Below, in pieces: positions 42,699-51,581 of a stretch of DNA of 64,000 nucleotides. The number at the start of each line of letters is the position of its first letter. Within the stretch, counting starts at the first letter, position 1. The notes below the pieces were generated by a model, which ran no database searches, was not told where the DNA came from, and saw only the letters and a program-made list of their open reading frames with translations. Made by a program: the position numbers and the translations under genes. This stretch comes from Flavobacterium ammonificans (lineage in GTDB: Bacteria > Bacteroidota > Bacteroidia > Flavobacteriales > Flavobacteriaceae): positions 992,001 to 1,056,000 of the forward strand of contig NZ_AP025183.1 in the NCBI RefSeq assembly GCF_020885975.1, in the 5' to 3' direction.

Positions 42699-42756
42699 GG
42701 ATTGTTATATGGTTATTTGAAAAATTAAAAAGCAAATTAAAACAATATACAATCCT
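42698..42756 (+). promoter_or_regulatory. Antiterminator pairing of the pheA attenuator
   Basis: AGGATTGTTATAT (42698-42710) can pair with ATATACAATCCT (42745-42756), 12 bp with one bulged T. The 5' half begins at the last base of the leader stop codon, so a ribosome at the stop would mask it; the 3' half overlaps the 5' arm of the terminator, so the two structures exclude each other. Confidence 0.7.
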
Positions 42757-42779
42757 GATGAAAATCAGGATTTTTTTTT
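42751..42779 (+). terminator. Attenuator terminator upstream of pheA
   Basis: AATCCTGAT (42751-42759), GAAA loop, ATCAGGATT (42764-42772), then T to 42779: a perfect 9-bp intrinsic terminator only 7 bases before the pheA ATG. Its 5' arm is shared with the antiterminator. Confidence 0.88.
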
Positions 42780-42785
42780 GAATTT

Positions 42786-43619
42786 ATGGCAGCAAAAATT
42801 GCAATACAAGGTATTAAAGGCTCGTTCCATCATCAAGTGGCTCAAGAGTATTTTGAGAAAGAAGTTGAAGTAGACGAGTGTTTGTCATTTGAAGAGTTAA
42901 TAGCAAGTTTGTTGACTGAAAAGTCAACTCAGGCAGTTATGGCGATTGAAAATTCGATTGCAGGTCCGATTATTCCTAATTATGCGTTGATTGACAAGAA
43001 TAATTTGCACATAATTGGCGAACATTATTTAGATATTCATCAAAATTTAATGGCGTTAAACGGTCAGAAAATAGAAGATATTGAGGAAGTGCATTCGCAC
43101 CCGATGGCCTTGTTGCAATGTATGGAGTTTTTGAAACAGTATCCTCATATTAAAATTGTTGAAGATAAGGATACAGCAGAAACAGCTCGAAGAATTCACG
43201 AAAAACAATTAAAAGGAATTGCCGCCATTGCTAGTAAAGTTGCTGCTGAAATGTATGATTTGGAAATTTTGGCGCCAGAGATTCAAACGATTAATAATAA
43301 CATGACACGTTTTGTAATTATTAGTAAAACACAGTCACTTTTATCGACAGATGAAATTAACAGAGCTTCTCTCAAATTCGAATTGGATCACAAACGCGGT
43401 AGTTTGGCTGCAGTTTTGAATGTGATGAGCGATTGCAAATTGAATTTAACTAAGATTCAGTCGTTACCCAAAATTGAAACGCCGTGGAAATATTCGTTTT
43501 TTGTAGATGTGACCTTTGAGAAATATGAAGATTATGCCAAAGTAAAAGCCTTAATCGATATTATGGCCGAGTATTTCAAAGTTTTGGGAGAATATAAGAA
43601 TTCAAAACCTAGAGGTTGA
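42786..43619 (+). CDS. pheA: Prephenate dehydratase
   Basis: A 277-residue prephenate dehydratase that makes phenylpyruvate. The catalytic domain (residues 1 to about 180) shows KIAIQGIKGSFHHQVAQEYF, AIENSIAGPIIPNY, HSHPMALLQCMEFL and NNMTRFVII; a C-terminal ACT domain (about 195-275, FELDHKRGSLAAVLNVM, PKIETPWKYSFFVDV) is the usual phenylalanine sensor. No chorismate mutase is fused; that activity lies in the last gene of the operon. First structural gene of the operon, immediately behind the attenuator. Confidence 0.95.
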   Translation: MAAKIAIQGIKGSFHHQVAQEYFEKEVEVDECLSFEELIASLLTEKSTQAVMAIENSIAGPIIPNYALIDKNNLHIIGEHYLDIHQNLMALNGQKIEDIEEVHSHPMALLQCMEFLKQYPHIKIVEDKDTAETARRIHEKQLKGIAAIASKVAAEMYDLEILAPEIQTINNNMTRFVIISKTQSLLSTDEINRASLKFELDHKRGSLAAVLNVMSDCKLNLTKIQSLPKIETPWKYSFFVDVTFEKYEDYAKVKALIDIMAEYFKVLGEYKNSKPRG

Positions 43620-43640
43620 TATAAAATTAGAATAACTGAG

Positions 43641-44786
43641 ATGATTACAACGGCAAAACGTTTAGATATAGTAGAAGAATATTATTTCTCCTCCAAATTG
43701 AGAGAAGTAAGGCAATTGGCTGCAGAAGGGAAACCCATCATTAATATGGGAATTGGAAGTCCCGATTTGAAGCCTTCGCAAGCTGTTATTGAAGCTGTGA
43801 TTTCGGCAATGCAAGAAGAAAATGCCCACCAATACCAAAGTTATCAAGGCTTACCCGAATTGCGTCAAAGTATGGCTGATTTTTATCAAAATAACTTTGG
43901 TGTAGTGATGAATCCTACTACTGAAATTTTGCCTTTGATGGGTTCTAAAGAAGGGATTATGCATATTTCATTGGCTTTCTTGAATGAAGGAGACCAAGTA
44001 TTGATTCCTAATCCAGGCTATCCAACCTATACTTCGGTGACGAATTTAGTAGGAGCGGTTCCTGTTTATTATGATTTAAAAGAAAGTACCAATTGGGAAC
44101 CTGATTTTGAAGCGTTGGAACAATTGGATTTATCCAAAGTGAAAATTATGTGGGTTGGTTATCCGCACATGCCAACGGGAGCGAGAGGAAGTTTGGCTTT
44201 GTTTGAAAAATTAGTGGCTTTCGCCAAAAAACACAGTATTTTGTTAGTTAATGACAATCCGTACAGTTTTGTTTTGAATGACAATCCTATGAGTTTATTA
44301 CAGGTGGAAGGCGCTAAAGAAGTAGCTTTAGAATTGAATTCGTTGAGTAAAACTTTCAATATGGCAGGATGGCGTGTAGGAATGGTTTTAGGAAATGCCG
44401 TTTGTATTGATGCCGTGCTGAAAGTGAAAAGTAATATGGATAGCGGAATGTTTTACGGTATCCAAAAAGGAGCCATTGCAGCGTTGAAAAGTGATGCTTC
44501 TTGGTTCGAATCGATGAACGTCATTTATAGAAAGCGTCGTGTTTTAACCGAACAATTGGCAAAAAAATTAGGTTGCGAAGTGTATAAAGAAGGAGTAGGT
44601 TTATTTGTTTGGGCAAAATTACCAGCAGGAATTTCTTCTTCAGAAGCATTTATCGACCAAATTTTATACGAGAAACATATTTTTATTACCCCGGGAACTA
44701 TTTTTGGAAGTAATGGAGAAGGATATATTCGATTTGCACTTTGTGTAAAAGAAGAATTAGTACAAGAAGCGATTGATCGATTTTAG
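43641..44786 (+). CDS. PLP-dependent aminotransferase, class I/II (aromatic amino-acid synthesis)
   Basis: A 381-residue fold-type I aminotransferase. PLP lysine is Lys237 in NSLSKTFNMAGWRVGM; Asn-Pro-Tyr at 206-208 follows Asp205, and Arg in YIRFALC binds the substrate carboxylate. Its position between pheA and tyrA indicates it transaminates phenylpyruvate and 4-hydroxyphenylpyruvate (or prephenate). Sequence alone would also allow aspartate or LL-diaminopimelate-type activities; the operon is the stronger evidence. Confidence 0.88.
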   Translation: MITTAKRLDIVEEYYFSSKLREVRQLAAEGKPIINMGIGSPDLKPSQAVIEAVISAMQEENAHQYQSYQGLPELRQSMADFYQNNFGVVMNPTTEILPLMGSKEGIMHISLAFLNEGDQVLIPNPGYPTYTSVTNLVGAVPVYYDLKESTNWEPDFEALEQLDLSKVKIMWVGYPHMPTGARGSLALFEKLVAFAKKHSILLVNDNPYSFVLNDNPMSLLQVEGAKEVALELNSLSKTFNMAGWRVGMVLGNAVCIDAVLKVKSNMDSGMFYGIQKGAIAALKSDASWFESMNVIYRKRRVLTEQLAKKLGCEVYKEGVGLFVWAKLPAGISSSEAFIDQILYEKHIFITPGTIFGSNGEGYIRFALCVKEELVQEAIDRF

Positions 44787-44864
44787 ATTCAAGAATAACG
44801 ATTTTAGATTTCAGATTTTTCTACATCATTATTTATAATTGGAGTAGGAATAAAAAAACAAAAA
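44787..44864. repeat. TAACGATTT-AGATTT intergenic sequence before tyrA
   Basis: The gap opens GATTCAAGAATAACGATTTT then AGATTTCAGATTTTTC; similar AACGATTTAATATTTTAGATTT occurs at 46835. It appears to be one arm of a dispersed AT-rich repeat; no clear opposite arm is present. Confidence 0.35.
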
Positions 44865-45722
44865 ATGAAAGTAGTTGTAATAGGTATTGGTTTAATAGGT
44901 GGTTCGATGGTTTTAGACATCAAAGCGCTGCATCCGGATGCGACTATTTTAGGGATGGATACGAATGAGAACCATTTGCAAGAAGCCATTGATTTAGGCG
45001 TTGTTGAAAAACAAGGAACTACCGACGATCTAGCCGATGCTGATTTTGTGATTGTTTCGGTTCCAGTAGATATTGCCTTGGTAGTTTTGCCACAAGTATT
45101 GGATGCTGTTGGTGAGAATACAATTGTTTTTGAAGTAGGTTCCACCAAGTTACCTATTTGTGAAGCAGTGGCTAATCATCCCAAGCGTCGCAATTATATT
45201 GCAACACACCCCATTGCAGGAACGGAGTTTTCAGGACCTTCGGCAGCAATAAAAGGATTGTTTCAAGGTAAGACGAATATCATTTGTGAGGTAGAAAAAA
45301 CAACTTTTAAATTACAAGAAAAAGCCTTGCAATTGTTTACGGCTTTAGGAATGCGCATCCGCTATATGGATCCCGAAGCGCATGACAAACATATTGCGTA
45401 TGTGTCTCATTTGTCGCACATTAGTTCGTTCATGTTAGGAAGGACAGTAATTGACAAAGAAACAGAAGAACAAGATATTTTTGATATGGCAGGCAGTGGA
45501 TTTGAAAGTACGGTGCGTTTAGCTAAAAGTTCGCCAGCGATGTGGACACCGATTTTCAAACAGAATAAAGAACAAGTGGTGAATACCTTAGAAGAATACA
45601 TTTCTAATTTAACTAATTTTAAAGAGTTATTAGAAAATGGTGATTATGATGCAATTTATAATGAGATGCAAAGTGTCAATCGAATTAAAGAAATATTAAA
45701 CGGAATAAACATAAAAAAGTAA
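44865..45722 (+). CDS. tyrA: Prephenate dehydrogenase
   Basis: A 285-residue NAD-dependent TyrA that oxidatively decarboxylates prephenate to 4-hydroxyphenylpyruvate. The Rossmann motif is VVIGIGLIGGSMVLDI at the N-terminus, with Asp acceptor in LGMDTNE; HPIAGTEFSGP carries the catalytic histidine region, and MDPEAHDKHIAYVSHLSH and GSGFESTVRLAKSSPAMW are family blocks. No ACT domain is fused. It is 11 bases before the DAHP synthase gene. Confidence 0.94.
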   Translation: MKVVVIGIGLIGGSMVLDIKALHPDATILGMDTNENHLQEAIDLGVVEKQGTTDDLADADFVIVSVPVDIALVVLPQVLDAVGENTIVFEVGSTKLPICEAVANHPKRRNYIATHPIAGTEFSGPSAAIKGLFQGKTNIICEVEKTTFKLQEKALQLFTALGMRIRYMDPEAHDKHIAYVSHLSHISSFMLGRTVIDKETEEQDIFDMAGSGFESTVRLAKSSPAMWTPIFKQNKEQVVNTLEEYISNLTNFKELLENGDYDAIYNEMQSVNRIKEILNGINIKK

Positions 45723-45733
45723 TTTTAGTAAAG

Positions 45734-46816
45734 ATGGAAAATAGTAAAGAAATGAGAAGTTGGTTGGAGGCATTCAAATTGGATCATCCATTAGTAATAG
45801 CTGGTCCATGTAGTGCTGAGACTGAAGAGCAAGTTTTAAAAATTGCTCACGAATTAAAAGATTCAGACGTAAGTATTTTTAGAGCTGGTATATGGAAACC
45901 TAGAACGCGTCCAGGAGGATTTGAAGGTGTAGGTGAAATTGGATTGAAATGGTTAAAAAAAGCCAAAGAAGAAACAGGTTTACTAATGGGTACTGAAGTA
46001 GCTACTGCAGCACATTGTAAATTAGCTTTGGAATATGACATTGATGTTTTATGGGTGGGAGCGCGTACAACAGCAAATCCATTTGCAGTACAGGAAATTG
46101 CAGACACCTTAAAGGGAACTGATAAAATAGTGTTGATTAAAAATCCAGTAAACCCAGATATGGCTTTATGGTTAGGTGGTGTAGAACGTTTGCATGCTGC
46201 TGGAATTAAGAAATTAGGAGTGATTCATAGAGGTTTCTCTACCTACCAAAAAACAAAATACAGAAATATACCAGAATGGCAAATAGCTATCGAATTGCAA
46301 AACAAATTCCCTGATTTGCCTTTGATCATTGATCCATCACATATTACTGGAAATCGCAATATGATTTTAGAAGTGACTCAAGAGGCATTAGATTTGAATT
46401 ACGACGGTATGATTATCGAAACGCATATAGACCCTGACAACGCTTGGAGTGACGCAGCACAACAAGTTACTCCTGATACTTTGAAACAAATTTTTAAAGA
46501 TTTGAAAATTAGAAAACAAACTGGAGATACTGCTGATTTTGACAATAAAATGACTAAGTTAAGAGCGAATATTGATGTTTTAGATGCTAATTTATTAGAG
46601 GTTCTTGGAAAACGTATGCAAGTCGCGGCAGAAATTGGCCAAGTGAAGAAAGAAGCTAACGTAGCGGTTTTGCAAAACAGTCGTTGGAATGAAATTCAAG
46701 CAAAAATGACTGCTGAAGGCGCTAAAAAAGGATTGTCAGAAGAATTTATCATTAAATTGTTCAAAGGAATTCACCAAGAAAGCATCGAACAACAAGAAAA
46801 AATATTGAATTCATAA
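45734..46816 (+). CDS. aroF: Bifunctional DAHP synthase / chorismate mutase (type II, AroQ)
   Basis: A 360-residue fusion. Residues 1 to about 260 are a 3-deoxy-7-phosphoheptulonate synthase (PLVIAGPCSAETEEQVL, FRAGIWKPRTRPGGFEG, GTEVATAAHC, WVGARTTANPF, LPLIIDPSHITGNR). Residues about 270-360 are an all-helical AroQ chorismate mutase (MTKLRANIDVLDANLLEVL, KRMQVAAEIGQVKKE). It therefore provides both the first step of the shikimate pathway and the chorismate-to-prephenate step feeding PheA and TyrA. In such fusions the mutase domain commonly serves as prephenate feedback sensor. Last gene of the attenuator-controlled operon. Confidence 0.94.
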   Translation: MENSKEMRSWLEAFKLDHPLVIAGPCSAETEEQVLKIAHELKDSDVSIFRAGIWKPRTRPGGFEGVGEIGLKWLKKAKEETGLLMGTEVATAAHCKLALEYDIDVLWVGARTTANPFAVQEIADTLKGTDKIVLIKNPVNPDMALWLGGVERLHAAGIKKLGVIHRGFSTYQKTKYRNIPEWQIAIELQNKFPDLPLIIDPSHITGNRNMILEVTQEALDLNYDGMIIETHIDPDNAWSDAAQQVTPDTLKQIFKDLKIRKQTGDTADFDNKMTKLRANIDVLDANLLEVLGKRMQVAAEIGQVKKEANVAVLQNSRWNEIQAKMTAEGAKKGLSEEFIIKLFKGIHQESIEQQEKILNS

Positions 46817-46878
46817 AATGATTTATGATCGAGGATTAACGATTTAATATTTTAGATTTCTTGATTTATAAATTTATT

Positions 46879-46912
46879 AAAATCCCAAGGCTTATACTTT
46901 TGGGATTTTTGC
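46879..46912 (+). terminator. Terminator of the pheA-tyrA-aroF operon
   Basis: AAAATCCCAA (46879-46888) and TTGGGATTTT (46900-46909) form a 10-bp stem with T run. A spurious frame over this hairpin (46861-47067) is rejected. Confidence 0.88.
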
Positions 46913-46976
46913 TTATTAATAAATCATCTTTTTTAAATTTTATAATAAACTGTCTGTATAAACATAATGTATCATT

Positions 46977-46984
46977 TATCTTTG
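46977..46984 (+). promoter_or_regulatory. Probable -7 element for rsgA
   Basis: TATCTTTG fits TAnnTTTG, 63 bases before the rsgA ATG and after the preceding terminator; the -33 region is weak. Confidence 0.4.
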
Positions 46985-47047
46985 TAACTAGTTTTAGTTT
47001 TTTAAATCACAAGTCTAATATCGTTAATCTACATTCAAAAATCCTTT

Positions 47048-48025
47048 ATGACAGGAATCGTTTATAAATCTACAGGAAGTTGGTACACTGTAAAATCTGA
47101 AACAGGGGATTTTATGGAATGTCGTATGAAAGGGAAGTTCCGAATGAAAGGGATTAAAAGCACCAATCCAATCGCTGTAGGCGATGGAGTAGATTATGAA
47201 TTAGATGAAAGTTCAGATACTGTGACGGGAACTATTTATAACATTCACGATAGAAAGAATTATATTGTCCGAAAATCGGTGAATTTATCCAAGCAAATCC
47301 ATATTATCGCGTCCAATATTGATCAGGTTTTTTTATTGATTACGATTGATAACCCGCCTACAACAACTAGTTTTATTGACCGTTTTTTGGTTACAGCCGA
47401 AGCCTACGGTATTGAAACGGTTTTGGTTTTTAACAAAATTGACACCTTAACGGATGCTTCTTTAGACGAGCAATTGTACATGCAACATGTGTATCAAGAA
47501 ATTGGGTATCGTTGTTTGCGTGTTTCGTCAACTGAAGGAAAAGGAGTCGAAGAATTAAAACAATTGATGTTGGATAAAGTGAGCATGTTTTCGGGACATT
47601 CTGGTGTAGGAAAATCGACTTTGGTTAATGCATTAGAACCTTCCTTACATTTGAAAACAAAAAACATTTCGGAGCAAAGTAAACAAGGACAACATACGAC
47701 CACTTTTGCCGAAATGTATGATTTGAGTTTTGGGGCCAAGATTATTGATACACCAGGAATTAAAGGATTTGGGATTGTAGATATGGAAAAAGAAGAGGTT
47801 GGAGGTTACTTTCCGGAATTTTTCAAATTACAAGGCCAATGCAAATTCAATAATTGTTTGCACAAAGAAGAGCCACATTGCGCTATAAAAGCCGCTTTAG
47901 AAAATGATGAAATTGCTTGGTCGCGTTACAACAGCTATTTAAAAATTTTAGAAGGCGATGACGAACATTACCGCACCGATGTGTATAATGAAGATCGGAT
48001 AGCTAGCGATAAAACACGTGATTAA
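47048..48025 (+). CDS. rsgA: Ribosome biogenesis GTPase RsgA
   Basis: A 325-residue circularly permuted GTPase that assists late 30S subunit maturation. Order of domains: N-terminal OB fold (TGIVYKSTGSWYTVKSE), then G4 VFNKIDTL before G1 FSGHSGVGKSTLVNAL and G3 DTPGIKGFG (the permutation), then a C-terminal zinc knuckle (GQCKFNNCLHKEEPHCAIK). The gene ends with TAATG, overlapping dtd by one base, and so begins a short translational-coupling run rsgA-dtd-mazG. Confidence 0.95.
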   Translation: MTGIVYKSTGSWYTVKSETGDFMECRMKGKFRMKGIKSTNPIAVGDGVDYELDESSDTVTGTIYNIHDRKNYIVRKSVNLSKQIHIIASNIDQVFLLITIDNPPTTTSFIDRFLVTAEAYGIETVLVFNKIDTLTDASLDEQLYMQHVYQEIGYRCLRVSSTEGKGVEELKQLMLDKVSMFSGHSGVGKSTLVNALEPSLHLKTKNISEQSKQGQHTTTFAEMYDLSFGAKIIDTPGIKGFGIVDMEKEEVGGYFPEFFKLQGQCKFNNCLHKEEPHCAIKAALENDEIAWSRYNSYLKILEGDDEHYRTDVYNEDRIASDKTRD

Positions 48026-48477
48026 TGAGAGTAGTTTTACAAAGAGTTTCTTCGGCATCAGTTTCTGTTTCTGAAAAAATAGTAGGAGAAATCCAAAAAG
48101 GGATATTAGTTCTAGTTGGAATTGAAGATACCGATACCCAAGAAGATATTGATTGGTTGGTTGTCAAAATTACACAGCTCCGTATTTTTGGAGATGAAAA
48201 TGGAGTAATGAATTTGTCAGTAGAAGAGGTGAATGGCGATGTGCTTGTGGTAAGTCAGTTTACGCTGCATGCAGCTACTAAAAAAGGCAACCGACCTTCC
48301 TATATCAAAGCAGCTAGACCTGAAATTGCCATCCCACTTTATGAAAAATTTGTAACTGCATTAGAACATAAATTAGGTAAGAAAGTGCCAACGGGTATTT
48401 TTGGTGTCGATATGAAAGTAGCTTTGTTGAATGATGGCCCTGTGACTATAATTATGGATAGTAAAAATAAGGAATAA
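48025..48477 (+). CDS. dtd: D-aminoacyl-tRNA deacylase
   Basis: A 150-residue Dtd enzyme that removes D-amino acids from tRNA. Motifs MRVVLQRVSSASVSV at the start, VSQFTLHAATKKGNRPSY (catalytic SQxTL) and NDGPVTI (the GP cis-proline loop) are intact. It overlaps rsgA by one base upstream and the MazG-like gene by one base downstream, so the three are translationally coupled. Confidence 0.96.
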   Translation: MRVVLQRVSSASVSVSEKIVGEIQKGILVLVGIEDTDTQEDIDWLVVKITQLRIFGDENGVMNLSVEEVNGDVLVVSQFTLHAATKKGNRPSYIKAARPEIAIPLYEKFVTALEHKLGKKVPTGIFGVDMKVALLNDGPVTIIMDSKNKE

Positions 48478-48803
48478 TGGATTTAAAAAATGCACAATTA
48501 GAAGTAGATACTTGGATAAAAGAACATGGAGTTCGCTACTTTAACGAATTGACCAATATGGCGCAATTGACAGAAGAAGTAGGTGAAGTAGCCCGAATTA
48601 TTGCTCGCCGTTATGGAGAACAATCTGAGAAAGTATCCGACAAGAACAAAGATCTAGGAGAAGAACTGGCTGACGTGGTTTTTGTAGTCCTGTGTTTGGC
48701 CAACCAAACCGGAATTGACTTACAAGCGGCTTTTGATAAGAAAATGGATTTGAAATCGGTTCGCGATAAAGACCGTCACAAGAATAATGAGAAATTGAAA
48801 TAA
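48477..48803 (+). CDS. MazG-like nucleotide pyrophosphohydrolase
   Basis: A 108-residue single-domain MazG/all-alpha NTP pyrophosphatase. The metal-binding helices show LTEEVGEVARIIARRYGE and GEELADVVFVVLCLANQ (EExxE plus ExxD pattern). Such small members hydrolyse (d)NTPs, often as housecleaning enzymes; the exact substrate is not predictable. It overlaps dtd by one base and precedes aroA by 33 bases. Confidence 0.88.
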   Translation: MDLKNAQLEVDTWIKEHGVRYFNELTNMAQLTEEVGEVARIIARRYGEQSEKVSDKNKDLGEELADVVFVVLCLANQTGIDLQAAFDKKMDLKSVRDKDRHKNNEKLK

Positions 48804-48836
48804 TTTGCACCCAATTACTGAACTACACACAACAGA

Positions 48837-50063
48837 ATGAAATTACTACTACAATCTGCGCTATCTGAAATCAATGCTGCAATAAAAATTACGGGTTCCA
48901 AAAGCGAAACCAACCGTTTGTTGTTGCTGAAAGCTTTGTTTCCAAATATTACTTTAGCTAATACTTCCAATTCAGATGATAGCGAAGTGATGGAAAAAGC
49001 ATTGACCGGATCAGATGCAATTGTAGATATTCATCACGCAGGAACAGCAATGCGTTTTCTTACCGCTTACTATGCTGTAAATGAAGGTCGTGAAGTAGTG
49101 TTGACAGGTTCTAGCCGAATGCAAGAGCGTCCGATTAAAATTTTGGTAGACGCCTTGGAACAATTAGGTGCTTTCATAACTTACGAAAAAGAAGTGGGTT
49201 ATCCACCTATCCGAATCAAAGGACAAAAAATTACGGCTTCCAAAGTGAAATTGGCTGCGAATGTGAGTAGTCAGTATATTTCGGCTTTACTGTTAGTGGC
49301 GCCAAAATTAGAGAATGGTTTAGAGTTAACATTGGAAGGAGAAATCACCTCTATTCCTTATATTAAAATGACTTTGGCGTTACTCAATGATTTAAACATT
49401 CAAACTAGTTTTGAAGGAAATGTCATTACCGTTGCGCCAAAACCAGCAGTCAAAACTAAAGAAATGACCGTGGAGTCCGATTGGAGTTCGGCTTCGTATT
49501 ATTTTAGTATTGCCGCTTTGGCAGATGCTGCTTCCATCACCATTTCAAGTTATAAAGAAAATAGTTTACAAGGCGATTCGGATTTGGTAAACCTTTACAA
49601 AGCTATGGGAGTGAAATCTCAATTTAACGGAAACCAGTTGACTTTAACCAAACAAGCTAATTTCAATTACCAAGACGTAACTTTCGACTTGAACAACACA
49701 CCTGATATTGCACAAACTATTGTAGTAACCTGTTTAGGTTTAGGAATTGGTTGTCATCTAACTGGTTTGCATACTTTAAAAATCAAAGAAACAGATCGCT
49801 TAGAAGCACTACGAATTGAACTTACTAAGTTGGGAGCCAATATTTCGGTAACCAATGATAGTTTGACTTTGGTTGCAACCAAAGAAATGAATTCTAATGT
49901 AACTATAGCCACGTATAATGACCATCGAATGGCGATGGCATTTGCACCTTTGGCTTTGCGAGTGCCAATTTTCATTGAAAATGCCGAAGTAGTCTCAAAA
50001 TCCTACCCTGATTTTTGGGAAGACTTAAAAAGAATTGGTTTTGCAATAGAAGAAACAGTCTAA
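48837..50063 (+). CDS. aroA: 3-Phosphoshikimate 1-carboxyvinyltransferase (EPSP synthase)
   Basis: A 408-residue EPSP synthase, slightly shorter than the usual 425-440. It catalyses the sixth shikimate step. Motifs: ITGSKSETNRLLLLKALF (substrate-binding, with Thr where Ser is usual in KSxSNR), HAGTAMRFLTAYYA (phosphoenolpyruvate site), SRMQERPIKILVDAL, KETDRLEAL and YNDHRMAMAFAPLAL. It is outside the attenuated aromatic operon but close to it, and directly after the rsgA-dtd-mazG run. Confidence 0.93.
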   Translation: MKLLLQSALSEINAAIKITGSKSETNRLLLLKALFPNITLANTSNSDDSEVMEKALTGSDAIVDIHHAGTAMRFLTAYYAVNEGREVVLTGSSRMQERPIKILVDALEQLGAFITYEKEVGYPPIRIKGQKITASKVKLAANVSSQYISALLLVAPKLENGLELTLEGEITSIPYIKMTLALLNDLNIQTSFEGNVITVAPKPAVKTKEMTVESDWSSASYYFSIAALADAASITISSYKENSLQGDSDLVNLYKAMGVKSQFNGNQLTLTKQANFNYQDVTFDLNNTPDIAQTIVVTCLGLGIGCHLTGLHTLKIKETDRLEALRIELTKLGANISVTNDSLTLVATKEMNSNVTIATYNDHRMAMAFAPLALRVPIFIENAEVVSKSYPDFWEDLKRIGFAIEETV

Positions 50064-50129
50064 ATTTTATTTTTGAATAGTCGAAATCCCTTTCTACCAT
50101 TGGGTTGGTAAAAATAAACACCAAAACAC

Positions 50130-50161
50130 TTGACAACGCCTCTTTCGCAGTCGTATATTTG
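50130..50161 (+). promoter_or_regulatory. Promoter of queA
   Basis: TTG at 50130-50132 and TATATTTG at 50154-50161 with a 21-base spacer, 66 bases before the queA ATG. Confidence 0.6.
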
Positions 50162-50226
50162 CATTCCAAGTTTAAATGTTTATAGTGTATAAATATTTAA
50201 ACTTTTAAACAAATAAACTTTATTCA

Positions 50227-51276
50227 ATGAAATTATCACACTTTCAATTCAATTTACCGAAAGAACTTTTAGCTGAGTTTCCAGCAGAGAACAGAGACGA
50301 GTCTCGTTTAATGGTTATTGACCGTAAAAAACAAACGATAGAGCACAAAATGTTCAAAGATGTTATCGATTATTTTGATGACGGAGATGTAATGATTTTG
50401 AATAACACCAAAGTTTTTCCAGCACGTTTGTACGGAAACAAAGAAAAAACTGGAGCAAGAATTGAAGTGTTTTTGTTACGTGAGTTGAATGCTGAACAAC
50501 GCCTTTGGGACGTATTAGTTGATCCAGCTCGTAAAATCAGAATTGGAAACAAATTGTATTTTGGAGACGATGATTCACTAGTAGCTGAGGTTATTGATAA
50601 TACCACTTCTCGTGGAAGAACATTGCGTTTTCTTTACGATGGTTCGTATGAAGAATTCAGAAACAAATTAACTGAATTGGGAGAAACCCCAATACCTAAA
50701 TACATTTCGCGTGACGTAACTCCAGAAGATGCAGAACGTTATCAAACTATTTATGCCAAAGAAGAAGGTTCAGTTGCTGCACCAACTGCAGGATTACATT
50801 TTTCTAAGCATTTATTGAAAAAATTAGAAATCAAAGGAGTTAATTTTGCCGAGGTGACACTTCACGTTGGTTTAGGAACTTTTAACCCAGTTGAGGTAGA
50901 AGATTTATCGAAACACAAAATGGATTCAGAAGAGTTAAAAATTACTCAAGAAGCTTGTGATGTTGTTAATAATGCAAAGTTGAACAAGAAAAGAGTTTGT
51001 GCAGTTGGAACTACTTCTATGAGAGCAATTGAAAGTGCTGTTTCTTCACAAAGAACATTAAATCCTTTTGACGGTTGGACAAATAAATTCATCTTTCCAC
51101 CTCATGATTTTAGTATTGCAGATTGTATGATTACGAATTTTCATACCCCAAAGTCTACTTTGTTAATGATGATTTCTGCTTTCTGTGGTCACGATTTAAT
51201 GAAACGTGCTTATGAAGAAGCTGTTAAAGAGGGATATAGATTCTATTCGTATGGAGATGCTATGTTAATTCTATAG
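50227..51276 (+). CDS. queA: S-adenosylmethionine:tRNA ribosyltransferase-isomerase
   Basis: A 349-residue QueA, normal length, which transfers the ribosyl part of SAM to preQ1 in tRNA during queuosine synthesis. Recognisable parts: [78 protein letters not shown] and [19 protein letters not shown]. It is a single gene with its own promoter and terminator. Confidence 0.97.
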   Translation: MKLSHFQFNLPKELLAEFPAENRDESRLMVIDRKKQTIEHKMFKDVIDYFDDGDVMILNNTKVFPARLYGNKEKTGARIEVFLLRELNAEQRLWDVLVDPARKIRIGNKLYFGDDDSLVAEVIDNTTSRGRTLRFLYDGSYEEFRNKLTELGETPIPKYISRDVTPEDAERYQTIYAKEEGSVAAPTAGLHFSKHLLKKLEIKGVNFAEVTLHVGLGTFNPVEVEDLSKHKMDSEELKITQEACDVVNNAKLNKKRVCAVGTTSMRAIESAVSSQRTLNPFDGWTNKFIFPPHDFSIADCMITNFHTPKSTLLMMISAFCGHDLMKRAYEEAVKEGYRFYSYGDAMLIL

Positions 51277-51298
51277 CTAAATCATTTTAAATACTATA

Positions 51299-51330
51299 AA
51301 ATCTCGTCAGTTATGGCGAGATTTTTTTTT
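51299..51330 (+). terminator. queA terminator
   Basis: ATCTCGTC (51301-51308), loop AGTTAT, GGCGAGAT (51315-51322) and T8. The stem has one U-G pair. Confidence 0.88.
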
Positions 51331-51545
51331 GGCGTGACCCTTTCCCTTCCTGGAGCCAATGCTTGGGTCGGGCTATACACTTCAAGTCCTCGTGCTGTTC
51401 CTCATTCGCTTCACATCACTGTGGGCTTTTCGTTGCTATCCCTCACGCAAACCCAATGCTTTATTTTATTCGTTTAATTTGTGTAATTCGTTTAATTCGT
51501 GTTTTAATTCTTCGTGCAAATTCGTGTCATTCGTGTTTTTTCATA
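51331..51545. repeat. Palindromic intergenic element plus degenerate ATTCGTGT repeats
   Basis: The first part (51331-51460) is comparatively C-rich, with outer inverted ends GCGTGA (51332-51337) and TCACGC (51443-51448) and inner GACCC/GGGTC. The second part (51461-51541) is a degenerate array of 8-11-base units such as AATTCGTGT, TAATTCGTT and CATTCGTGT. No gene is seen; open frames here have no recognisable product. It fills the queA-kynU gap. Confidence 0.55.
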
Positions 51546-51581
51546 TTAGTTTGCTATTTTTACTTCATAAAATACGTGTAA

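Noticed and set aside
46861..47067. 68-codon open frame after the aromatic operon
   Set aside because: It covers the operon terminator and overlaps rsgA; no recognisable protein features.
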